Under the pieces are notes generated by a model, which worked only from the letters and a program-made list of their open reading frames with translations, did not search any database and had not been told where the DNA came from. From Scatosoma sp045643825 (GTDB lineage: Bacteria; Bacillota; Clostridia; Christensenellales; Borkfalkiaceae), in assembly GCA_045643825.1 (NCBI GenBank), contig JAZRFV010000009.1:1-18094 (forward strand): a stretch of DNA of 18,094 bases. Direction: 5' to 3'. Positions within the stretch are counted from its first letter, which is position 1, and each line of letters opens with the position of its first letter. Shown in pieces: positions 1 to 5,641 of this stretch. A program made the position numbers and the translations under genes.

Positions 1-537
1 ACGCATCGTAGCAACGGCAACCGCTGCTCTTGCGAAACGCAAAATCTTTTCGGAAACGTCCGCAGGGATGGTCGTATCGTCCAAATCCTGTACGTCGCGG
101 CCGTAAATACCAAACGCAGGCAAACCCTTTTGTGCGTGACCTGCAAGAACTGCCGCAAGGTAAACTGCGCCAGGTCTTTCCGTACCGTTGAAGCCCCAAA
201 CCGCTTTAATAGTCATAGGATCCATATCCATCGTTTCGCTACCGTAGCACCAGCAAGGGGTTACGGTAAGGGTAATGTCAACGCCCTCTTTCTTAAATTT
301 ATCCGCACAAGCAGCCGCTTCCGCAACACGACCAATGGTGGTGTCAGCGATAACAACCTTTACGGGTTCGCCGTTGGAGTAGAATACGTTTTTCGTAATC
401 AATTCCGCCGCGCGTTTTGCCATGTTCATCGTTTGCACTTCGAGGCTTTCTCTAACCTTCAAAGGTCCACGTCTACCATCGATAGTAGGTCTGATACCGA
501 TTACGGGATAGCTCCCGATGAGTCTCGATTCTGCCAT
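1..537 (-). CDS. fucI: L-fucose isomerase, N-terminal part (runs off the left edge)
   Basis: FucI is a cytosolic, Mn-dependent ketol isomerase that converts L-fucose to L-fuculose (and D-arabinose to D-ribulose), the first step of fucose catabolism. The window holds the first 179 codons of a protein that is about 590 residues in the family, so this is the N-terminal domain only; the catalytic metal-binding residues lie outside. Recognisable family stretches are GIRPTIDGRRGPLKVRESLE, then QTMNMAKRAAEL, TPCWCYGSETMDMDP, WGFNGTERPGAVYLAA and FGIYGRDVQDLDDT, which track E. coli FucI closely from memory. The ATG at 535-537 is preceded by a strong AGGAGG at about 546-551. It has its own promoter upstream and is separated from the lipoprotein gene before it by a terminator, so it probably starts a new unit. 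No other fucose gene is visible. Confidence 0.95.
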   Translation of the reverse strand, partial: MAESRLIGSYPVIGIRPTIDGRRGPLKVRESLEVQTMNMAKRAAELITKNVFYSNGEPVKVVIADTTIGRVAEAAACADKFKKEGVDITLTVTPCWCYGSETMDMDPMTIKAVWGFNGTERPGAVYLAAVLAGHAQKGLPAFGIYGRDVQDLDDTTIPADVSEKILRFARAAVAVATMR

Positions 538-594
538 AAAATTTTCCTCCTCAAAAATGAAAAATCATTATTTTTTACTTATAAAACCATTGAG

Positions 595-618
595 TTACGC
601 CATATTTTCCCAGCGTAA
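595..618 (-). promoter_or_regulatory. Inverted repeat in the fucI leader
   Basis: TTACGC (595-600) and GCGTAA (613-618) are perfect inverted arms around a 12-base centre. They lie about 9 to 32 bases downstream of the predicted fucI transcription start. They could be a repressor site or a weak leader hairpin. The arms are short and chance is possible. Confidence 0.3.
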
Positions 619-633
619 TTCAGCTTGTTATAT

Positions 634-662
634 ATTTTACCAAATATATACCCCCTTGTCAA
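634..662 (-). promoter_or_regulatory. Sigma-70-type promoter of fucI
   Basis: On the minus strand, TTGACA (657-662) is followed by a 17-base spacer and TAAAAT (634-639). That is a perfect -35 and a 5/6 -10 at ideal spacing. The predicted start is near 627, giving a leader of about 90 bases before fucI. Confidence 0.75.
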
Positions 663-669
663 GGGGGTA
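649..669 (-). promoter_or_regulatory. Palindrome spanning the fucI -35 box (candidate operator)
   Basis: Nine-base perfect arms, TACCCCCTT (649-657) and AAGGGGGTA (661-669), flank a 3-base centre. The -35 hexamer lies in the middle of the palindrome, so a protein bound here would block sigma factor access. It could also fold as a hairpin, but it is not followed by a T-run on either strand, so an intrinsic terminator is unlikely. Confidence 0.5.
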
Positions 670-718
670 AGGAAAAATAGTTTCGTATCTCAAGCAAATA
701 TTTCCTGTAAAAATGCAA

Positions 719-744
719 AAGCGCGGCTTAAATAAGCCGCGCTT
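719..744 (-). terminator. Rho-independent terminator of the downstream lipoprotein gene
   Basis: A perfect 12-base stem, AAGCGCGGCTTA (719-730) and TAAGCCGCGCTT (733-744), is followed on the minus strand by a T-rich tract (TTTTGCATTTTT). It begins 13 bases past the stop codon of the lipoprotein gene at 758-2365. Eleven stem bases match the terminator at 2606-2634. Confidence 0.85.
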
Positions 745-757
745 CTCGTATTCTAAA

Positions 758-2365
758 TTAGAAATACATGTTAAAGATATTAAGGTCTGCCTTCGTGTAA
801 ACGTCGATATATTCAACCACGTAGGTTTCCCCTTCTACAAGGGTAATTTGCTTCGAGCCATTATCTTCTTCTGCAAAGGTAACCTCTTCACCGTTCACCT
901 TCGTAATTCTGTTATAGCCCTGGGAAACCCAAAGTCCTTCTTCAACCGAACGCCCAGAAATATATTCCTCATAATCCATCATATCCATAAAGTTGTATAC
1001 AACCTTGTATGCATCAGGAACGTCTTCGCCGTATGCATCATAATTCTTCTGGATAAACATTACGTAACCATCTTTCGCCGTTGCTTTACCATAAATGGTG
1101 TCAATTGCATCCATTTGTGCTTCCGTAATATCCGCCGTCAACGCCTGCGTGCAAGCCGCATCCGTATACCAGATTACGTCGTAATAGCTGTTGTAGGTCG
1201 AACTCAAGAACGAGCTAATCGCGGTTGCAAAGTCACTACCTTCAATATAACGACTGCTACTTTCAATACCATTGATAACAATGTCCACGTTCTTCTCATA
1301 AGAAGTGCTGCTACCTTCATCCATATCGGGTACTTCTGCAGGGAGCGTCGTTACGATTGCATTGTAATCCGTTTGCGAGAAACCGTAGGCAATTTTAAGG
1401 CTCATTTCCCCCATATCACTTCCTTCCTGTTTCACAGGGGTGCCGTTAGGATCGCTTTCAGGCGCTTCGTACCAGGTTTCCGTTTCGGCTTCCGTCATAA
1501 CAAGCTCTGTAATGTAGCCACCCGTCGCAACAACCTTAATTACACCCAACATACTTTCGGACTCTTCAGTGTTCGTAAAGCTTGCATCCAGCGTCATTGT
1601 CATCGTGTAAACGCCGTTTACGTCCGTACAAGTAATCACACCGCTACCATCCCCAGAGCATTGATACCAATCACTGTTTTCGTCTGCAGCGCCAGCCTCA
1701 ATCTCCGCCTTGGAGGTTGCAAACGTCTCTGCGAATGCCGCATTTAAAGCAGCCACGGAAACATCGTCCAACACAAACGCACTAAACTCGTCAATCAAGC
1801 CATCCAAATCCAAGCTTTCCGAGCCTAAAACCGAATCCACGTATGCATCCGTTACCTTTTGATATTGTTCCATCGATTGCTCGCCTTGATAGGACTTGGA
1901 ATACATATACGCATTGCCGTTTTCATAGAAAATTTTGTTCGTCATACCCCTGGTAGAGGTCGTTTCGCCATATATTTGCGTGCCCACAATATCCATAGAA
2001 ACAAGCTTGGTTGCAGGGTCCATGGTCGCCTTTACAGTCTGCACCATTTTTTCGGTTTCACCATTCCATGTTTCTTCCTGTGTTTGTGCCATCTCTATCG
2101 TCAGCGCGCCCACATAGTTGCCTGTTGCCTCCATCGCCTTAAGGATTTCTTCGTAAATCTCATCCTGCGACAAAGGGGTATATTGCGAACCGCCGTTGCC
2201 GCCGTTTCCGCCGTTGCCACCATTTCCGCCGCCGTCTTGCGTGCTGTTCGTTCCGCCATTCCCTTTGTTTGTGCCATCTTTGTCACCGCCACAACCTGTA
2301 AACACACTTGCACCTACGGTAAAGCACATTGCCATCGCCAAAGCCGATAACCATTTCTTTTTCAT
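758..2365 (-). CDS. Secreted lipoprotein of unknown function, paralogue A
   Basis: I do not recognise a named function. The 535-residue product begins with a lipoprotein signal peptide (KKKW, then a hydrophobic stretch) and a lipobox FTGC, so Cys25 should be lipidated and the protein anchored outside the membrane. Residues 26-60 are a Gly/Asn linker with repeated GGN units. Residues about 65-345 are rich in predicted beta strands and may be a LolA/LppX-like fold (inference). Around residues 360-428 is a segment with WYTDAACT (399-406) and IYGKA that resembles one degenerate InlB-type (Listeria-Bacteroides) repeat. The ending YVVEY...YTKADLNIF is shared with the paralogue at 2654-4249, as are NAAFAE.FA.SKAE and DENS.WYQ. 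The start is set by GGAGG at 2373-2377. It is a single-gene unit with a consensus promoter, a leader of about 140 bases and a terminator. Surface binding or sensing is possible but unproven. Confidence 0.85.
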   Translation of the reverse strand: MKKKWLSALAMAMCFTVGASVFTGCGGDKDGTNKGNGGTNSTQDGGGNGGNGGNGGNGGSQYTPLSQDEIYEEILKAMEATGNYVGALTIEMAQTQEETWNGETEKMVQTVKATMDPATKLVSMDIVGTQIYGETTSTRGMTNKIFYENGNAYMYSKSYQGEQSMEQYQKVTDAYVDSVLGSESLDLDGLIDEFSAFVLDDVSVAALNAAFAETFATSKAEIEAGAADENSDWYQCSGDGSGVITCTDVNGVYTMTMTLDASFTNTEESESMLGVIKVVATGGYITELVMTEAETETWYEAPESDPNGTPVKQEGSDMGEMSLKIAYGFSQTDYNAIVTTLPAEVPDMDEGSSTSYEKNVDIVINGIESSSRYIEGSDFATAISSFLSSTYNSYYDVIWYTDAACTQALTADITEAQMDAIDTIYGKATAKDGYVMFIQKNYDAYGEDVPDAYKVVYNFMDMMDYEEYISGRSVEEGLWVSQGYNRITKVNGEEVTFAEEDNGSKQITLVEGETYVVEYIDVYTKADLNIFNMYF

Positions 2366-2395
2366 ACATCTTCCTCCAAATCATTTTTTGTTATT

Positions 2396-2476
2396 CTACG
2401 CAAAGTATCAAGGTTTTGTGCCTCTGATAGAGCTTTTTGTTTGTTGTGCAAGCAACAAACAGCCCCGAGGCTACGC
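2396..2476 (-). other. Structured RNA leader, or small inserted element, upstream of lipoprotein A
   Basis: On the transcript strand, 2471 to 2420 can fold into one long hairpin of three stacked helices: 5 bp (2467-2471 with 2420-2424), a 4-base bulge, 6 bp with two G-U pairs (2461-2466 with 2429-2434), a 4-base A bulge, then 8 bp (GTTTGTTG with CAACAAAC) around the loop CTTGCA. The hairpin is flanked by the 6-base direct repeat CTACGC at 2396-2401 and 2471-2476. The paralogue's leader, only about 25 bases long, lacks this block. It matches no riboswitch class I know. Confidence 0.5.
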
Positions 2477-2510
2477 CTTTAAATAAGCGAAAAATAACTA
2501 TATTGTACCT

Positions 2511-2539
2511 ATTATACACACACTTTTCCCATTTGTCAA
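2511..2539 (-). promoter_or_regulatory. Consensus sigma-70-type promoter of lipoprotein A
   Basis: TTGACA (2534-2539), a 17-base spacer and TATAAT (2511-2516) on the minus strand make a full consensus match. The predicted start is near 2504. Bases around the -35 (CTATTGACAAATGGG) are identical to those in the promoter of the paralogue. Confidence 0.88.
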
Positions 2540-2605
2540 TAGTCATTTTTAAAAAAAATTGTAATAAATGTGTATGACAAGATAAAAAATGACACAAAAA
2601 TGACA

Positions 2606-2634
2606 AAAGCGCGGCTTTTTTCAAGCCGCGCTTT
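2606..2634 (-). terminator. Rho-independent terminator of lipoprotein B
   Basis: A 12-base perfect stem, AAAGCGCGGCTT (2606-2617) and AAGCCGCGCTTT (2623-2634), is followed on the minus strand by TTTTGTCATTTTT. It lies 20 bases past the stop of the gene at 2654-4249. The core stem matches the terminator at 719-744. Confidence 0.87.
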
Positions 2635-2653
2635 ACACTCATACCATACGATT

Positions 2654-4249
2654 TTAAAGGATTTTAAAGATATTTATTTCCGCCTTTGTGTAGGCTTTTA
2701 CGTATTCCACCACGTAGGTTTCCCCTGCCGTCATGGGGATATTTTTCCACCCATTGTCTTCTTCCGTAAAGGTAACCACCTCGCCATTTACCGTAACCGT
2801 CACACCAGCTTCTTCATATACGTCCAATGCATAATCCGTCGAACGAGCCTCAATATCTTCATCCCAATCCAAGGCACCGTTGATTGTTTCAAACACCAAC
2901 TTGTACGCCTCGGGTACGTCCGATGCATACGTCTCACTTTCCTTGGTGATAATAAACGCGCACCCCTCTTTCAAGGTCGCTTTGCCGTAAATGGCATCTA
3001 CTTTTCCCAAATCCGCCACAGTAAAGGGCATCGTACACGCCTCATCTGTATACCAGGCTATGTCCATACCATCATACCACTGTCCCACGGAATTCATAAA
3101 ATCCGTGTAAGCATCCTGTTCGTCGTCCCCCCAAACCGAACGCCCACCGCTTGCCTGTACTCCGTTGATATATACGTCAAGATAGGTAGCAAATCCACCA
3201 CCTTCCTCGTAATCCTCTACGTTGTCAGGAAGAGTAGTGATTATGCCATCGTATCCTGCTTGGTCGAACTCATACCCAATAGTATAGCTATAAGTCACTT
3301 CATACTCGCTGTCATATTGTGTAATTTCGTCCAAGCCATTCGTTGCGGACGAAGATGCATAACCACTCCAATTTTTCATCAAAATCTTCGTGATATATCC
3401 GTTTTTCGCCACAACCTCCATTTCAGCCGAGTGAACGTTTGCCTCCTCGGTGTCCAACACGGCTGCCTCCAAATACATTTTTACGATAAATTCGTCACCC
3501 TTTTCTTCACAGGTTAATACGCACCCACCGTCAACGACGCGTTGATACCATTCACTGTTTTCGTCTTGGGTTCCCGCCTCAACCTCTGCTTTCGAGGAGG
3601 CAAACACCTCTGCAAACGCCGCGTTCCATTCGTCCACCGACGAAATGTTGATCGGAAAACCAAGCTCTTCCAAAGAAAGGGCGCTTATCCCCAAGTTTCC
3701 CATTGCTTGCTCTGCGAAGGCATCGGTCACCCGCCAATATTTTTCCAAGGCAACCAAATCCCCGCCTACGTTCGCATCGTCAAACTCCACTTCGCCACTC
3801 GCTCTATAGTAGCTGTCGCCTTCCTTGAAAATTTTACCAACAGACACTGAAACACTCGTTTCTCCGTTGTAAACCTGCGTAAGAGAGCCCCTCGTATATG
3901 CTTGCTTTTCCGTCGGGTTTATACTTTGTCTTTCAGCCCTCTCTCGCATCGTGATTTTTCCACCTCGCGTCTCCTTTTCCCGTTGGTTAAAATCAAAGGT
4001 TACCGCCCCTTGGTGCTTTGCAGTATTTTTTTCCGCCTGCATCACAATTGCATAGATTTCATCCTTGCTTAAAGGCTTTTCCCCCGTTTCCACATCGCCC
4101 GTGCTTTGGCTTTCACTATTTTTCACCTCGCTATCTTGTGAAATCTTCGAGGAATCCTTTATGCCAGATTTTCCACACCCAACAAACGAGCCTACCCCTA
4201 CCGTAAGGCAGGTCATAAGCGCCAATATCGACAACCATTTTTTCTTCAT
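2654..4249 (-). CDS. Secreted lipoprotein of unknown function, paralogue B
   Basis: This 531-residue protein is a clear paralogue of the product at 758-2365 and, like it, has no function I can name. The signal peptide is nearly the same (KKKWLS.LA, TVG) and the lipobox FVGC puts the lipidated cysteine at position 25 in both. The linker (about 26-58) is Ser/Lys/Glu-rich instead of Gly/Asn-rich, so only the linker type has changed. Shared blocks include NAAFAEVFASSKAEVEAG, DENSEWYQ, Y.FDQAGYDGIITTLP, WYTDEACT (starting at 399, the same position as in A), AIYGKA and the ending YVVEYVKAYTKAEINIF. WYTD.ACT plus IYGKA suggests one degenerate InlB-type repeat near the C-terminus. AGGAGG at 4255-4260 fixes the start. 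It has its own consensus promoter and terminator, so the two paralogues are separate units, not an operon. Confidence 0.85.
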   Translation of the reverse strand: MKKKWLSILALMTCLTVGVGSFVGCGKSGIKDSSKISQDSEVKNSESQSTGDVETGEKPLSKDEIYAIVMQAEKNTAKHQGAVTFDFNQREKETRGGKITMRERAERQSINPTEKQAYTRGSLTQVYNGETSVSVSVGKIFKEGDSYYRASGEVEFDDANVGGDLVALEKYWRVTDAFAEQAMGNLGISALSLEELGFPINISSVDEWNAAFAEVFASSKAEVEAGTQDENSEWYQRVVDGGCVLTCEEKGDEFIVKMYLEAAVLDTEEANVHSAEMEVVAKNGYITKILMKNWSGYASSSATNGLDEITQYDSEYEVTYSYTIGYEFDQAGYDGIITTLPDNVEDYEEGGGFATYLDVYINGVQASGGRSVWGDDEQDAYTDFMNSVGQWYDGMDIAWYTDEACTMPFTVADLGKVDAIYGKATLKEGCAFIITKESETYASDVPEAYKLVFETINGALDWDEDIEARSTDYALDVYEEAGVTVTVNGEVVTFTEEDNGWKNIPMTAGETYVVEYVKAYTKAEINIFKIL

Positions 4250-4280
4250 ATTTTCCTCCTAAAAGGCTCTTTTTCCTATC

Positions 4281-4309
4281 ATTATACAGGCGATTTACCC
4301 ATTTGTCAA
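4281..4309 (-). promoter_or_regulatory. Consensus sigma-70-type promoter of lipoprotein B
   Basis: TTGACA (4304-4309), 17 bases, TATAAT (4281-4286) on the minus strand. The predicted start is near 4274, only about 25 bases from the ATG, so the leader is little more than the ribosome binding site. The -35 region (GCTATTGACAAATGGG) matches paralogue A, while the rest of the spacer differs. Confidence 0.88.
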
Positions 4310-4355
4310 TAGCCATTTTGCAATAAATTTCCTCGTGAAATGCAAAATAAACTTA

Positions 4356-4382
4356 AAAAAGCTCCCAAAAAGGGAGCTTTTT
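4356..4382 (-). terminator. Rho-independent terminator of dnaJ
   Basis: AAAAAGCTCCC (4356-4366) and GGGAGCTTTTT (4372-4382) form an 11-base perfect stem with a 5-base loop. The T-run is read on the minus strand, just after the dnaJ stop at 4392. Confidence 0.88.
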
Positions 4383-4391
4383 CATAATTTT

Positions 4392-5537
4392 TTACTTGTA
4401 AGGCTTATCGCCGTAGAGCGCGCCTACGTTGTCCGCATAACGACGCATTTTGTCGTATTGCTTCAATTCCAACCCTTCGTCAAAGCCTTCCAGCTCACGC
4501 TTTTGCTCCTTGGAAAGCTTGGTGGGGATTTCCACAATTACACGCACGATCAGGTTACCCGTCCCGCTTCTTGCAGACTTAATCCCCTTGCCGCGCAAGG
4601 TAAATACCGTACCGCTTTGCGTTCCTTCAGGGATGGTAAATTCGAAGGTTTCGTCGATGGTAGGCACTTTTACCGTACCGCCCAAAACCGCCGTTTTGTA
4701 AGAGATGGGCAAATCGATTTTCAAATCGAAACGGTCACGCACGAAAATTTTGTGAGGCTCTACACGGAATACCACGATCAAATCGCCAGGCGTACCGCCG
4801 TGGGGTGCCGCTTGGCCAAAGCCACGCTTACGGATATAGCTGTTGGTATCCACACCTGCGGGGATGTCAAAGCTAACCGTCGTTTCCTTACGCTGTGCGC
4901 CTTTTCCCTTACAGTCGGGACATTTTTCCTTAATAATTTTACCCGTACCGCTACAATCAGGGCACGCGCTTTGACGGATCGTACGACCAAACATAGTGTT
5001 TTGCACCTGCTGAATGATACCCTTACCGCCACATCTACCGCAGGTCGAGAAAGCGGTACCATCCTTTGCGCCCGTACCTTGACAGGTGGCACAGGGCTCG
5101 TTACGGGTATAGGTGATGGACTTCTTACAGCCCTTCGCCGCATCCATAAACGAGAGAGTCATCTCACGCTGAATATCCTCACCCACCTGCGATTGCGCCG
5201 TTCTTGCACTACCGCCACCAAAACCACCGCCGAAGATGCTGGAGAAAATGTCAGAAATGTCCTCGAACCCGCCGCCACCAAAACCACCAAATCCGCCGCC
5301 GAAACCGCCCATACCGGGGTGTTCCAGCTCGTAATCGTACGCCGCGCGCTTTTGTTGGTCAGAAAGGGTTTCGTGCGCCTCGTTGACCTCTTTAAATTTT
5401 TCCGCCGCCGCTTCGTCACCTTGGTTTCTGTCAGGGTGATATTTCATCGCAAGCTTTCTATATGCGGATTTGATTTCCTCGGGCGTAGCCTTTTTGTCCA
5501 CGCCAAGGATTTCGTAATAATTTTTCTTATCTGCCAT
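4392..5537 (-). CDS. dnaJ: Chaperone protein DnaJ (Hsp40)
   Basis: DnaJ is the cytosolic co-chaperone that delivers unfolded clients to DnaK and stimulates its ATPase. All class I domains are present in the 381 residues: a J domain (about 4-70) with the HPD motif at 34-36; a Gly/Phe-rich segment (about 75-110); a zinc domain with all four CxxCxGxG repeats (CATCQGTG, CGRCGGKG, CPDCSGTG, CPDCKGKG); and two C-terminal substrate-binding beta domains with the usual dimerisation tail. Length is normal. AAGGTG at about 5546-5550 lies 7-8 bases before the ATG. It follows dnaK after a gap of about 100 bases that has no terminator T-run, so the two are probably co-transcribed. A clear terminator follows. 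Confidence 0.97.
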   Translation of the reverse strand: MADKKNYYEILGVDKKATPEEIKSAYRKLAMKYHPDRNQGDEAAAEKFKEVNEAHETLSDQQKRAAYDYELEHPGMGGFGGGFGGFGGGGFEDISDIFSSIFGGGFGGGSARTAQSQVGEDIQREMTLSFMDAAKGCKKSITYTRNEPCATCQGTGAKDGTAFSTCGRCGGKGIIQQVQNTMFGRTIRQSACPDCSGTGKIIKEKCPDCKGKGAQRKETTVSFDIPAGVDTNSYIRKRGFGQAAPHGGTPGDLIVVFRVEPHKIFVRDRFDLKIDLPISYKTAVLGGTVKVPTIDETFEFTIPEGTQSGTVFTLRGKGIKSARSGTGNLIVRVIVEIPTKLSKEQKRELEGFDEGLELKQYDKMRRYADNVGALYGDKPYK

Positions 5538-5561
5538 GGTTATTCACCTTTATAGCGTATA

Positions 5562-5585
5562 CGGGTTTGACCTTCGCCAAACCCG
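5562..5585 (-). other. Hairpin between dnaK and dnaJ
   Basis: CGGGTTTG (5562-5569) and CAAACCCG (5578-5585) pair perfectly around an 8-base loop. No T-run follows on the minus strand, so it is more likely an mRNA processing or stabilising hairpin than a terminator. The rest of the 104-base gap holds only the dnaJ ribosome binding site. Confidence 0.55.
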
Positions 5586-5641
5586 ATTTTACGCACTACT
5601 TTTTCATTACACCCCACCCATGTACGGGTTGAAAGGGTTAA

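Noticed and set aside
130..618. Open frames on the plus strand throughout the window, including several over 300 codons (e.g. 713-1747, 4335-5555, 5645-7492, 7840-9042).
   Set aside because: Each lies opposite a well-supported minus-strand gene, gives no recognisable protein and lacks a proper ribosome binding site. They result from codon usage with few stops on the opposite strand.
2191..2234. Short tandem GC-rich repeats that could be taken for a CRISPR or microsatellite.
   Set aside because: They encode the Gly/Asn linker of lipoprotein A; there are no spacers and the units are 9 bases or less.
2391..2642. 83-codon minus-strand frame upstream of lipoprotein A.
   Set aside because: It runs through the lipoprotein B terminator, the promoter and the leader hairpin of lipoprotein A. 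Its part beginning TIDKW is just the promoter read as codons, and the same happens at 4131-4316.
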